From contig NZ_CP137761.1 of NCBI RefSeq assembly GCF_033449965.1, positions 1,550,001 through 1,614,000 of the forward strand: a stretch of DNA of 64,000 nt, written 5' to 3'. The first letter of the stretch is position 1; every line of letters starts with the position of its first letter. The notes under the pieces are model-generated. The model was given only the letters and a program-made list of their open reading frames with translations, did no database searches and had not been told where the DNA came from. A program made the translations under genes and the position numbers. Of this stretch, positions 38,218 through 47,669 are shown piece by piece. The DNA is from Bacillus sp. T3 (GTDB lineage: Bacteria; Bacillota; Bacilli; Bacillales; Cytobacillaceae).

Positions 38218-39090
38218 TTAATTTTCAATCGGCATTTTATTTTCGTCAAGGGTAAAGCCTTCGCCTAGCACATCATGAACGATACTAACTGAAACAAAAG
38301 CATGAGGGTCAACGGAAGTAATCAGGTTTTTTAATTTAACAATTTCATTCTTGCCAACAACACAATAAAGAACCTCTCTATTCGTCTTTGTGAATGAACC
38401 ATGACCATGTAGCACGGTTACGCCTCGTCCCATTTCCTCCATTACTTTATCGGCAATTTGGTTGTTTAAATCTGAGATGATCATCGCACCTCTTGCAGAA
38501 TATGCCCCCTCTTGCATAAAATCAATAACTTTAGCACCGATAAAAACAGCAACAAGTGTGTACATGGCTTCTTTATAAGAAAGATAGGTGATCAAGGAAA
38601 TCGTAATGACACAGGCATCAAAGAGAAACATGGTTTTTCCCATGCTCCAACCAACATATTTATGAGCCAAACGAGCGATAATATCAACTCCGCCGGTCGT
38701 TCCGCCATATCTGAATATAATTCCGAGCCCGATCCCAATGGCGACACCCGCAAAAAGTGCAGCAAGCGTTAAATCGTCTCTTAGTGGCATGTCAATTTGA
38801 TAGCGTTGAAAAACCCATAAAAAAACCGATACTCCTAAAGTACCAATGATGGTATAGAGTAATGCTGAACGACCAAGAAGCTTCCAGCCAATGAAAAAAA
38901 GCGGTATATTTAATAATAAGTTCGTATATGAAGGGTCCCACTTCCATAAAAAGTAAAAAAGCAAAGTGATACCAGTAAACCCACCTTCAGCTAAATTATT
39001 TTGCATATTGAAATGGACGATTCCAAATGAAAATACGGCTGATCCAAATAAAATAAAGAAGATATTTTTAAATTTTAATCCAAATAACAC
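38218..39090 (-). CDS. ypjC: YitT-family membrane protein (YpjC)
   Basis: A 290 aa protein with five to six membrane helices followed by a C-terminal DUF2179 cytoplasmic domain (from about residue 210: MIISDLNNQIADKVMEE and the RGVTVLHGHGSFT block). Family motifs FRYGGTTGGVDIIA and the N-terminal FNMQNNLAEGGFTGI are present. The start is a GTG seven bases after GGGAGG on the minus strand. Transported substrate is unknown. Confidence 0.87.
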   Translation of the reverse strand: MLFGLKFKNIFFILFGSAVFSFGIVHFNMQNNLAEGGFTGITLLFYFLWKWDPSYTNLLLNIPLFFIGWKLLGRSALLYTIIGTLGVSVFLWVFQRYQIDMPLRDDLTLAALFAGVAIGIGLGIIFRYGGTTGGVDIIARLAHKYVGWSMGKTMFLFDACVITISLITYLSYKEAMYTLVAVFIGAKVIDFMQEGAYSARGAMIISDLNNQIADKVMEEMGRGVTVLHGHGSFTKTNREVLYCVVGKNEIVKLKNLITSVDPHAFVSVSIVHDVLGEGFTLDENKMPIEN

Positions 39091-39253
39091 AACGATTCCT
39101 CCCTTTCTAATTATTTTTCTCAAAGATATTCTATTTCATGAAAGAAAATAATCCATCTATTCGTCATACTAGCACTAAATTTCATTTTGTTCACTATTTT
39201 AGAAAAACATATACTAATGGTCGTATGAGGCTCCTCCGCTTTTCTATTGACTG

Positions 39254-39360
39254 TGTTGAAGAACAATGTTGATTTTTTGCACTCTGTTGAAGGAGCGGAA
39301 GGTGCGAGACTCCACCGCAGAAAGCGAGCGCCTGGAGCGGAAATCAACAGACAAATACAT
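39254..39360. repeat. Dispersed palindromic repeat, family 1, copy B (shortened)
   Basis: TGTTGAAGAAC, then CTGTTGAAGGAGCGGAAGGTGCGAGACTCC, then directly GAGCGCCTGGAGCGGAAATCAACAGACAAAT. The GC-rich middle of copy A is missing. It lies in a 370-base gap between ypjC and the MazG-like gene that otherwise holds nothing I recognise. Confidence 0.8.
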
Positions 39361-39459
39361 GAGAGCCTTCGAATTAAAAATATTTGTAAATAGGGTAGTT
39401 TTTAGCTAACATTAATATAGGTATGATTTTTGCTGTTAAAATGGGAGGATCAAGTACAG

Positions 39460-39816
39460 ATGCTAGAACAGAAAACAGTAAAGCAACTTCAAGCGGAAGT
39501 GGATGCTTATATAAGTCAGTTTAAAGAAGGCTATTTTAGTCCACTTGCTATGCTCGCAAGAATGACGGAAGAATTAGGTGAATTGGCGCGAGAAATCAAT
39601 CACTATTATGGTGAAAAGCCAAAGAAGTCAACTGAGGAGCCAAAGGAAATAGAGGAAGAACTAGGTGATATGCTGTTTGTCCTCATTTGTTTTGCAAACT
39701 CATTACATATTGATCTCGAGCAAGCACACAATTTAGTAATGAATAAGTTTAATACCCGCGATAAAAATCGTTGGACAACAATACATACTCAAGAGGAGAA
39801 AAATGAAAATGAATAA
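39460..39816 (+). CDS. ypjD: MazG-like nucleotide pyrophosphohydrolase (YpjD)
   Basis: A 118 aa all-alpha NTP pyrophosphatase. Metal-binding glutamates appear in [15 protein letters not shown] and [16 protein letters not shown], the EExxE..ExxD pattern of the MazG fold. ATG 39460 follows GGGAGGA. It overlaps dapB by 14 bases. The likely role is nucleotide-pool cleaning; the substrate is not known. Confidence 0.88.
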   Translation: MLEQKTVKQLQAEVDAYISQFKEGYFSPLAMLARMTEELGELAREINHYYGEKPKKSTEEPKEIEEELGDMLFVLICFANSLHIDLEQAHNLVMNKFNTRDKNRWTTIHTQEEKNENE

Positions 39817-40609
39817 AGTGAAAATTGCCGTTGCAGGTCCACGGGGCCGTATGGGAAAAGAAGCTGTCCAGCTTGTGACCAATACGGATTACTTTGAACT
39901 TGTCGCTGCAGTAGACCACAAACATGATGGGAAAACACTCGGTGAATTAGAGGGTTTTAACAATTTAGATACGCCAATTTACGCAAATATTGAACAATGT
40001 TTCAAAGAGCAAAAACCGGATGTTTTAATCGACTTAACGACTCCAGAAGTTGGAATGTACCATACGAAAACAGCCTTGAAATATGGCGTTCGCCCGGTTG
40101 TTGGAACAACTGGTTTTTCTGATACAGATTTAATTGAGCTAGATAAATTGTGTAAAGAAAAAGAACTTGGTTGTATCATTGCACCAAACTTTGCTGTTGG
40201 TGCTGTTTTGATGATGAAATTCTCTAGGCTTGCTGCTAAATATTTTGAAAATGTTGAAATTATCGAACTGCATCATGACCAGAAATTAGATGCACCGTCG
40301 GGAACGGCTGTTAAAACAGCGCAGATGATCAGTGAGGTAAGAACTCCAAAAGAGCAGGGGCATCCAAACGAGAAAGAAACGATTCAGGGAGCAAGAGGAG
40401 CTAATTTTGACGGAATGCATATCCATTCTGTAAGATTACCAGGATTAATTGCTCATCAACAAGTCTTATTCGGCTCTGAGGGCCAAACCTTAACCATTCG
40501 TCATGATTCCTATAATCGTGCTTCCTTTATGTCAGGAGTGAAGCTTGCTGTAGACACGGTTGTAAAAATTGATTCATTGGTATACGGACTAGAAAACATA
40601 ATCGAATAA
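39803..40609 (+). CDS. dapB: 4-hydroxy-tetrahydrodipicolinate reductase
   Basis: NAD(P)H-dependent step of lysine and diaminopimelate synthesis; the pathway also feeds dipicolinate for spores. The 268 aa sequence has the [11 protein letters not shown] nucleotide loop near residue 10 and the family signature [15 protein letters not shown] near 155. Two in-frame starts (39803 and 39809) flank the ideal distance from GAGGAG. Overlap with the MazG-like gene implies coupling. Confidence 0.95.
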   Translation: MKMNKVKIAVAGPRGRMGKEAVQLVTNTDYFELVAAVDHKHDGKTLGELEGFNNLDTPIYANIEQCFKEQKPDVLIDLTTPEVGMYHTKTALKYGVRPVVGTTGFSDTDLIELDKLCKEKELGCIIAPNFAVGAVLMMKFSRLAAKYFENVEIIELHHDQKLDAPSGTAVKTAQMISEVRTPKEQGHPNEKETIQGARGANFDGMHIHSVRLPGLIAHQQVLFGSEGQTLTIRHDSYNRASFMSGVKLAVDTVVKIDSLVYGLENIIE

Positions 40610-40630
40610 AAATAGAATGGGGAATTACTT

Positions 40631-41035
40631 ATGAATATTGCTTTAATCGCGCACGATAAGAAAAAAGATGATCTTGTTCGATTTGTACTAGCATATGAAG
40701 CTATTTTTACAAAGCATACATTATTTGGAACGGGGACAACAGGTTTAAGAATTATGGAGGCAACAGGTTTACAAGTTGAGCGGTTTCAATCTGGCCCATT
40801 AGGTGGAGATCAAGAAATTGGTGCCCTAATTGCAAAGAACAAAATGGATATTGTATTCTTTTTCAGAGATCCACTTACTGCTCAACCACATGAACCAGAT
40901 GTAACAGCACTCGTTCGCCTTTGTGATGTATATTCCGTGCCGCTTGCGACAAATATGGGAACTGCTGAAGTGTTGATTAAAGGATTAGAGCGAGGCGATA
41001 TTGAATGGAGAAATATAGTCAACGAAACTCGCTAG
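40631..41035 (+). CDS. mgsA: Methylglyoxal synthase
   Basis: Converts dihydroxyacetone phosphate to methylglyoxal, an overflow of glycolysis. The 134 aa sequence has the phosphate-binding GTGTTGLRI (near residue 38) and the [12 protein letters not shown] block with the catalytic aspartate (near 60). The next gene, bshB1, makes bacillithiol, which detoxifies methylglyoxal in Bacillus. The stop shares a base with the bshB1 start (TAGTG). Confidence 0.95.
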   Translation: MNIALIAHDKKKDDLVRFVLAYEAIFTKHTLFGTGTTGLRIMEATGLQVERFQSGPLGGDQEIGALIAKNKMDIVFFFRDPLTAQPHEPDVTALVRLCDVYSVPLATNMGTAEVLIKGLERGDIEWRNIVNETR

Positions 41036-41758
41036 TGATCGAGGAGATTTCTGAACTTGATATTTTGGCATTTGGTGCCCACGCGGATGATGTTGAAATC
41101 GGAATGGCAGGGACCATTGCAAAATATACAGCAAGCGGGAAAAAGATTGGGATTTGCGATTTGACTAAAGCAGAACTTTCCTCAAATGGAACGGTTGAAC
41201 TTCGTAAGCAAGAAGCGAAAAATGCAGCCGAACTTTTAGGAGTTCACGTTCGGATCAATTTAGATTTGCCTGATCGAGGGATTTTGGTAAATGATGAAAA
41301 TATAAAAAAGGTCGTGGAAATTATTCGGTTGTTTCGGCCGAAAATAATCTTTGCACCCTATTTTGAGGATCGACATCCTGACCATGGGAATTGCGCCCGC
41401 CTTGTTGATGAGGCGGCTTTTTCTGCGGGAATAAAAAATTACTTTCCAAATTTTCCATATTCTGGCCTATCGACCGAAAAATCTGTATTTTTATATGATA
41501 AACGGGTTTCATAAACCTGATTTTGTGATTGATATCAGCTCGTTTTTTGAAAAGAAACGTGCTTCTTTGCAAAGTTATCGTAGTCAATTTGAAAAAGGAG
41601 CTAATACGGTCGATACTCCGCTCGTGAATGGTTATATTGAAACAGTAGAAGCGAGAGAAAGGCTTTTTGGTAAAGAGGTTGGAATTGCTTATGGAGAAGG
41701 ATTTAAAGTGAAAACACCATTGCTCGTTCATTACGACTTGATAGGGGATCATGAATGA
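41035..41758 (+). CDS. bshB1: Bacillithiol biosynthesis deacetylase BshB1, frame broken by one base
   Basis: Zinc-dependent deacetylase (PIG-L fold) that converts GlcNAc-malate to GlcN-malate. The motif [12 protein letters not shown] provides metal ligands. [19 protein letters not shown] is the second site. The frame breaks at a five-T run (41488-41492); removing one T gives [21 protein letters not shown] 41035 gives about 240 aa, near the usual 236; a longer version could start at ATG 41005. Its stop overlaps the bshA start. Confidence 0.9.
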
Positions 41759-42894
41759 ATAAAAAGTTAAAAATTGGCATAACCTGTTACCCAACCATTG
41801 GGGGCTCTGGAGTTGTCGCAACCGAACTTGGAAAAATGTTGGCAGAAAGAGGGCATGAAATTCATTTCATTTCATCAAGTCTGCCATTTCGCTTGAAAAA
41901 AATGTACCATAATATCTATTATCATCAAGTTGAAGTCAATCAATATTCAGTTTTTCAATATCCACCTTATGATATTGCCTTAGCGAGTAAAATTGCCGAA
42001 GTCGCAAACAGGGAAGAACTCGATCTATTACATGTTCATTATGCTATTCCCCATGCAGTTTGTGCGATTTTGGCCAAGCAGATGAGTGGGCGAAATTTAA
42101 AGATTGTTACTACGTTACATGGAACAGATATTACCGTTTTAGGAAATGATCCTTCATTGGCAGATGCGGTTCGATTTGGGATTGAAAAATCGGATTATGT
42201 AACAGCAGTTTCCCATTCCTTAATTGCACAAACGAATGAAGTAGTAAGGCCAAATAAAGAGATTCATGCTGTCTATAATTTTATCGATGATCGAGTCTAT
42301 CAAAAAACAGATGCAAGTCATTTACGTGAGGAACTAGAAATTGCTGAAGACGAAAAAGTAGTCATTCACGTTTCGAATTTTCGCGCTGTTAAAAGGGTTA
42401 CTGATGTTGTCAAAGCTTTTGCTAAAATGGCTAAACAGCTCCCAGCTAAGCTATTATTAGTTGGAGATGGACCGGAAATGTCAGTTGTGAGCAACCTCGT
42501 CTGTAAACTAGGAATACGTGAGCATGTTCGTTACTTAGGAAAACAGGAAAATCTTGAAGAATTGTATTCAATCAGTGATTTAATGCTTCTTTTATCAGAA
42601 AAAGAAAGCTTTGGCCTCGTTGCGCTAGAAGGAATGGCCTGTGGGGTTCCATGTATAGGGACGAATGTTGGAGGGGTTCCTGAAGTTATTTCCGACGGGG
42701 TGAATGGCTTTATTTGTGAACTCGGTGATATAGATGAGATTGCTAAAAAGGGCGTACAGCTCCTTAAGGATAAAGAATTGCATCAGCAATTTTCTGAAAA
42801 TGGGATCATGACCGCAACGACTAAGTTTGGTGCTGAACAAATTGTTTCCCAATATGAGGATATCTATTACACTCTTTTAGAGCAGGGTGAGTAA
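41755..42894 (+). CDS. bshA: Bacillithiol biosynthesis glycosyltransferase BshA
   Basis: GT4-family enzyme that joins UDP-GlcNAc to L-malate in the first step of bacillithiol synthesis. The 379 aa sequence has [19 protein letters not shown] near the N-terminus, [12 protein letters not shown] near residue 118 and the nucleotide-sugar block [18 protein letters not shown] near 280 (EX7E). ATGA overlap with bshB1 shows coupling. Confidence 0.95.
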   Translation: MNKKLKIGITCYPTIGGSGVVATELGKMLAERGHEIHFISSSLPFRLKKMYHNIYYHQVEVNQYSVFQYPPYDIALASKIAEVANREELDLLHVHYAIPHAVCAILAKQMSGRNLKIVTTLHGTDITVLGNDPSLADAVRFGIEKSDYVTAVSHSLIAQTNEVVRPNKEIHAVYNFIDDRVYQKTDASHLREELEIAEDEKVVIHVSNFRAVKRVTDVVKAFAKMAKQLPAKLLLVGDGPEMSVVSNLVCKLGIREHVRYLGKQENLEELYSISDLMLLLSEKESFGLVALEGMACGVPCIGTNVGGVPEVISDGVNGFICELGDIDEIAKKGVQLLKDKELHQQFSENGIMTATTKFGAEQIVSQYEDIYYTLLEQGE

Positions 42895-42896
42895 AT

Positions 42897-44097
42897 GTGA
42901 ATGTTTTATTTTTAAACGCACTCCCACTATTAAAGAAAATTGAAGATGCAGGCTTTGAAGTTTTTTTCGTTGGTGGTGCAGTTCGTGATTGCTTATTAGA
43001 TCGCCCTATTTCTGATGTCGATATTGCCTCATCTGCTACACCGGAAGAGATAAAGCGTATTTTTCCTAATACAGTTGATGTTGGGATTGAGCATGGAACG
43101 GTAGTGGTCCTTTATCAAGGGCAAAGCTATGAAATCACCACCTTTCGTGAAGAGGCAGAGTATAGAGACCATCGCAGGCCTGATGAAGTATTCTTCGTTC
43201 GTTCCCTAATCGAGGATCTAAAACGACGGGATTTTACGATGAATGCGATAGCAATGAACAAAGAAGGGGAAATTATTGACCCATTTAATGGGAAACAGGC
43301 AATCAGTAAAAAGCAAATTGTAACTGTAGGGGATCCAAAGGAACGGTTTACAGAGGATGCGCTAAGAATGATGAGGGCGGTACGATTCGTCAGTCAATTG
43401 GATTTTACCCTTGATCCTACATGTTTTGATGCGCTTAAAAAAATGGGTTCACTATTAAATCATATTGCGGTTGAAAGAAAAACGGCCGAATTTGAGAAAT
43501 TATTGGTTGGAAAAAATCGTGTAAATGCGATTCAGTTATTATGTAGCTGTCATTTGGATCAGTACTTACCACAATTGGGGTTATTCGAAAAAACGATCAG
43601 TGAATTAACTCAGTTTAAATGTTCGGAACTGAATAGCGAGGAAATGTGGGGTTTACTTCTCTATTCATTAGAGGTAAAAATGGATCAGGTTGACCATTTT
43701 TTAAGGTGCTGGAAACTACCAATAAAACGAATAAGACAAATCCAGGCGATCTATCACTGGACCCAGTTTCGTTTATCACACGAATGGAGTTCGATTAGCC
43801 TTTATGATGCCGGGAAAGAGAACATGATTTATGCACAACGATTGGTTAATAGCATTAATCACCAGGAATTAATGGATTCAGTAAATAGTTGGATCAAGTT
43901 ATATGATGATCTACCTATTAAAGGTAGAGCGGAGTTGAACATTTCCAGGTAAGGAATTAATCGAGATTATGGAACGCCCAGCAGGTCCATGGATTAAGGA
44001 TTGTTTAGGAAAAATAGAAAAAGAAATTCTCGAGGGTAGATTAGAAAATCAATATGTGAGAATAAGAGAGTGGGTGTTATCGTGCAATCTGAAGTGA
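42897..44097 (+). CDS. cca: CCA-adding tRNA nucleotidyltransferase, frame broken by one base
   Basis: Adds CCA to tRNA 3' ends. The nucleotidyltransferase core has GGAVRDCLLDRPISDVDIA (two carboxylates) near residue 27 and RRDFTMNAIAMN near 110. The frame breaks at CC (43945-43946). Removing one C gives LNISGKELIEIMERPAGPWI and runs to a stop at 44097, for 399 aa, close to the B. subtilis length. GTG start three bases after bshA. The true 3' end overlaps birA by 16 bases. Confidence 0.92.
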
Positions 44098-45068
44098 GAA
44101 AAAAGCTGATCGATGCCTTTACTGCAGCTAACGGCGATTATTTGTCAGGTCAATATTTAGCAGAATATATCGGCTGTTCGAGAACAGCTGTTTGGAAACA
44201 TATTGAGGAACTTAGAAAACATGGTTTTGAACTTGAAGCGATTCAAAGAAAGGGGTATCGGATTGTCAAAACACCTGACCAGATTTCAGCAGATGAAATT
44301 CGTTTAGGCCTAACGACAAACTTTCTTGGACAATCCATTCATTATCAGGAAAGCGTTGACTCTACACAAAAAATCGCCAAAACATTATCATATGAAAATG
44401 CGCCAGAAGGAACGGTTGTTATTGCGGAACAACAGCTTTCTGGACGCGGCAGAATGAATAGAATATGGCATTCACCTAAGTACACAGGTGTGTGGATGAG
44501 CATGATCTTGCGCCCAAATATTCCACTACAAAAAGCTCCTCAACTAACATTAATTACAGCAGTTGCTGTTGTCCAAGCCATTCAAGAGGTATCAAATTTG
44601 TCGCCAAAGATTAAATGGCCGAATGATATCCTGCTGAACGGCAAAAAAGTAACGGGAATATTAACTGAGCTTCAAGCTGAAGCTGATCAAATATTTGCGA
44701 TTATTATTGGCGTTGGAATAAATGTTAATCAGCAGCTTGAAGATTATCCTGAAGAGATTCAACAAATTGCTACATCATTAGCGATTGAATCAGGAGAAAA
44801 GATTTCAAGAGCTCAAGTGATCAGAAGTGTACTTTCCCATTTTGAAAAATTGTATTTGCTTTATTTAGAGCAAGGGTTTACACCAATAAAATTATTATGG
44901 GAAAGCTATGCTATTAGTATAGGAAAATCAATCATCGCGAGAACACTGACAGATAATATTCGTGGAAAAGCATTAGGGATAACAGATGATGGCGTATTAA
45001 TGATCGAAGATGAAGCGGGCGTAGTTCACCATGTCTATTCTGCTGATATTGATCTCTCAGAAAATTAA
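44082..45068 (+). CDS. birA: BirA, biotin-protein ligase and repressor
   Basis: Group II biotin ligase. An N-terminal winged helix (YIGCSRTAVWKHIEELRKHG) is followed by the catalytic domain with GRGRMNRIWHSP near residue 120 and KWPNDILLNGKKVTGIL near 180. GTG 44082 (M-Q-S-E-V-R) fits the family start; a GTG at 44070 would add four residues. It overlaps the restored cca end. Confidence 0.93.
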   Translation: MQSEVRKKLIDAFTAANGDYLSGQYLAEYIGCSRTAVWKHIEELRKHGFELEAIQRKGYRIVKTPDQISADEIRLGLTTNFLGQSIHYQESVDSTQKIAKTLSYENAPEGTVVIAEQQLSGRGRMNRIWHSPKYTGVWMSMILRPNIPLQKAPQLTLITAVAVVQAIQEVSNLSPKIKWPNDILLNGKKVTGILTELQAEADQIFAIIIGVGINVNQQLEDYPEEIQQIATSLAIESGEKISRAQVIRSVLSHFEKLYLLYLEQGFTPIKLLWESYAISIGKSIIARTLTDNIRGKALGITDDGVLMIEDEAGVVHHVYSADIDLSEN

Positions 45069-45160
45069 GAAATAATTAGCAAAAAAGATAGACTTCTGAT
45101 ATAATCTTTTTGGGCAGTATCATTTGAACTGCACCTATTAATAAATAATATAATAATTAT

Positions 45161-45200
45161 GGATATCTGCCTAGATCCAATATGGACCAGGACAGAGGGA
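45161..45200 (+). ncRNA. pan RNA motif upstream of panB
   Basis: A hairpin at 45167-45195: CTG, CCT, G and TCC pair with GGA, C, AGG and CAG around loop AATAT. There is one extra A on each strand (after CCT on the 5' side, between AGG and CAG on the 3' side). Two conserved bulged A residues in a single stem are the hallmark of the pan motif found ahead of panB in Bacillota. Only one copy is evident here; tandem copies are common elsewhere. Confidence 0.75.
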
Positions 45201-45226
45201 TAAAACAACTTTACGATGCAAATAAG

Positions 45227-45256
45227 AATCCTTCTGCCATTTAGAAGGATTTTTTT
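45227..45256 (+). terminator. Terminator hairpin in the panB leader
   Basis: AATCCTTCT and AGAAGGATT pair across a seven-base loop and are followed by T residues, about 40 bases upstream of panB and about 30 bases after the pan motif. Placement inside the leader suggests attenuation rather than simple termination of birA. Confidence 0.8.
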
Positions 45257-45296
45257 GTGTTTTGTCTCCTCTTTCCTAAGAAACGGAGGAAAGATG

Positions 45297-46130
45297 ATGA
45301 AGCAAACGACGGATTTCTTAAAGATGAAACAAAACAATGAAAAAATTGTCATGCTCACCGCCTATGACTACCCAGCTGCAAAACTTGCAGAACAATCTGG
45401 TGTAGATATGATTCTAGTTGGTGATTCACTAGGCATGGTCGTACTAGGCTATGATTCTACCATTCCAGTAACGATGGAAGATATGATCCATCATACAAAG
45501 GCTGTGAAACGTGGTGCACCGAATACTTTTATCGTTGTGGACATGCCATTTATGAGCTATCACTTATCGATAAGAGATACGTTAATCAATGGAGCGCGTC
45601 TTATTCAAGAAACTGGTGCACATGCTGTAAAGGTAGAAGGTGCAGATGACGTTATAAATAGTATAAAAGCGTTAACGGGAGCTGGTATTCCAGTAGTCGC
45701 CCATCTTGGCTTAACACCACAGTCGGTTAATGTACTTGGTGGCTATAAAGTCCAAGGAAAAAGTGCAGAGCAGGCACAAAAGCTTATTGAGGATGCAATT
45801 AAATGTGAAGAGGCTGGAGCAATGGCAGTCGTACTTGAATGTGTTCCTAAGCAATTGGCAAGAGAAATCCAGCAGCGTTTAACCATCCCAACGATTGGAA
45901 TAGGGGCAGGAATTGACTGTGATGGTCAGGTCCTTGTATTTCATGATGTAGTCAATTACGGAGTGGATCGAGCTCCAAAATTTGTTAAACGATATGTTGA
46001 TACAAATGAACTTATTTCATTAGGAATCAGTTCCTATGTCACCGAAGTAAAGATTGGTTTGTTCCCTACAGATCAACAGAGCTTTACGATGAAGGAAGAA
46101 GAACTGGTTGGCTTGTACGGAGGGAAATAA
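45297..46130 (+). CDS. panB: 3-methyl-2-oxobutanoate hydroxymethyltransferase
   Basis: First step of pantothenate synthesis; makes ketopantoate from ketoisovalerate and methylene-THF. The sequence has [19 protein letters not shown] near residue 20, [10 protein letters not shown] near 85 and [11 protein letters not shown] near 140, all family signatures. Of two adjacent ATG codons, 45297 is better spaced from ACGGAGG and gives 277 aa, the B. subtilis length. It overlaps panC by one base. Confidence 0.95.
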   Translation: MKQTTDFLKMKQNNEKIVMLTAYDYPAAKLAEQSGVDMILVGDSLGMVVLGYDSTIPVTMEDMIHHTKAVKRGAPNTFIVVDMPFMSYHLSIRDTLINGARLIQETGAHAVKVEGADDVINSIKALTGAGIPVVAHLGLTPQSVNVLGGYKVQGKSAEQAQKLIEDAIKCEEAGAMAVVLECVPKQLAREIQQRLTIPTIGIGAGIDCDGQVLVFHDVVNYGVDRAPKFVKRYVDTNELISLGISSYVTEVKIGLFPTDQQSFTMKEEELVGLYGGK

Positions 46131-46978
46131 TGAATACTTTTACGAAAATAAATGATTTAAAAGCTGAAATAAATAAACAAAAAGCTGCAGGAAAAACGAT
46201 TGGTTTCGTTCCGACAATGGGTTATTTGCATGAAGGTCATGCTTCGTTAATGGATCATGCAAGAAAGGAAAATGACATTGTCGTTCTCAGTATTTTTGTG
46301 AATCCACTTCAATTTGGTCCAAAGGAGGATCTAGCATCCTACCCACGCGATTTAGAAAGGGACCAGCAGGTGGCGGAGAATCACAAGGTCGATTTTATTT
46401 TTTATCCAACTGTTGATGAAATGTATCCAAAGGAACCATCCGTAACGGTTACTGTGAAAGATCGGACCGATGTTCTTTGTGGAAAATCACGACCTGGCCA
46501 TTTTGATGGCGTGGCAACTGTGTTAACGAAGCTGTTTCACATCGTTTCACCTGATAAGGTTTATTTTGGAATGAAAGATGCCCAGCAGGTTGCAGTCGTC
46601 GATGGATTAGTGAATGACTTTAATTTTCCATTAGAAATTGTATCCGTTCCGACAGTTCGTGAAGAGGATGGTCTAGCTAAGAGCTCACGCAATGTGAATC
46701 TCCTTCCGGAAGAGCGAAAACAAGCACCAGCTATTTATCAGGGCTTAAAACTAGCAGAAAAAGCCATTCAAAATGGTGAAAAGGATCCATCCAAAATTGT
46801 TGAGCTAGTCAAAGCGCATATTCAAGAGCAAACAGAGGGAAGCATTGATTATGTTGAAATTTATTCTTATCCTGAGCTAAAAGTGATGGAAGAATTAAAT
46901 GGAAAAATAATCATCGCTGTTGCTGTTGTATTTACAAAGGTTCGCTTAATCGATAATTTAATTATTTCTGGGCTATAA
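46130..46978 (+). CDS. panC: Pantothenate synthetase
   Basis: ATP-dependent joining of pantoate and beta-alanine. The 282 aa sequence has [15 protein letters not shown] (the HIGH-type nucleotide site, near residue 28) and [16 protein letters not shown] near 125, then KSSRNVNL (the KMSKS-equivalent, near 180). Its start shares the last base of the panB stop. Confidence 0.96.
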   Translation: MNTFTKINDLKAEINKQKAAGKTIGFVPTMGYLHEGHASLMDHARKENDIVVLSIFVNPLQFGPKEDLASYPRDLERDQQVAENHKVDFIFYPTVDEMYPKEPSVTVTVKDRTDVLCGKSRPGHFDGVATVLTKLFHIVSPDKVYFGMKDAQQVAVVDGLVNDFNFPLEIVSVPTVREEDGLAKSSRNVNLLPEERKQAPAIYQGLKLAEKAIQNGEKDPSKIVELVKAHIQEQTEGSIDYVEIYSYPELKVMEELNGKIIIAVAVVFTKVRLIDNLIISGL

Positions 46979-47000
46979 CAGTCCAGGTAGGGGGAAAATT

Positions 47001-47384
47001 ATGTTTCGCACAATGATGAACGCAAAAATCCATCGTGCACGAGTGACAGAAGCAAACTTAAATTATGTAGGTAGTATTACAATCGATGAGAATATCTTGG
47101 ACGCAGTTGGAATGGTTCCAAATGAAAAGGTCCAAATTGTCAATAACAATAATGGTGCTCGATTTGAAACCTATATTATTCCTGGAAGAAGAGGTAGCGG
47201 AGTGGTATGTTTAAATGGTGCTGCAGCTCGCCTTGTTCATGAAGGGGATGTAGTCATCATCATCTCATACGCTTTAGTGTCTGAAGAAAAAATTCAAACT
47301 CACAAACCAAAAGTAGCGATCATGGATGAAAACAATGAAATCGTAGAAATGCTCTACGCAGAACCAGAAGCAACCGTAATGTAA
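47001..47384 (+). CDS. panD: Aspartate 1-decarboxylase (pyruvoyl enzyme)
   Basis: Makes beta-alanine from aspartate. The 127 aa precursor carries the self-cleavage site in [10 protein letters not shown] (between G24 and S25 by family numbering), which generates the pyruvoyl group, and [13 protein letters not shown] and [13 protein letters not shown] further on. Third gene of panBCD, closed by a strong terminator. Confidence 0.96.
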   Translation: MFRTMMNAKIHRARVTEANLNYVGSITIDENILDAVGMVPNEKVQIVNNNNGARFETYIIPGRRGSGVVCLNGAAARLVHEGDVVIIISYALVSEEKIQTHKPKVAIMDENNEIVEMLYAEPEATVM

Positions 47385-47390
47385 CCTTAT

Positions 47391-47418
47391 CCCCCCATTT
47401 ATTTATGGGGGGTTTTTT
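47391..47418 (+). terminator. Rho-independent terminator of panBCD
   Basis: CCCCCCAT and ATGGGGGG form a strong stem followed by six T residues. Confidence 0.92.
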
Positions 47419-47429
47419 ATGTTTTAGCT

Positions 47430-47536
47430 TTGTAAAAGAATGGTATGTTTTTTAAACACTCTGTTGATTGGAGCGGAAGGTGCCCGCCCCGCGGAAAGCG
47501 AGCACCTGCAGCGGAAATCAACAGCCAAATTTAACA
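47430..47536. repeat. Dispersed palindromic repeat, family 1, copy C (shortest)
   Basis: CTGTTGATTGGAGCGGAAGG, then TGCCCGCCCCGCGGAAAGCG and AGCACCTGCAGCGGAAATCA, then ACAGCCAAATTTAACA. The ends match copies A and B while most of the GC-rich centre is missing. Confidence 0.82.
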
Positions 47537-47669
47537 CTGTAATGTGTTAAAAAGAATCCCACCTTTGTATAATAGGGTTGATTTTGTGGAAAAAAGTAAA
47601 TATTGATACTTTTGATTTCACCCTAAATATGATACCGTTGTGTTTGAATAAAGGGTAGAGGTGTATTAC

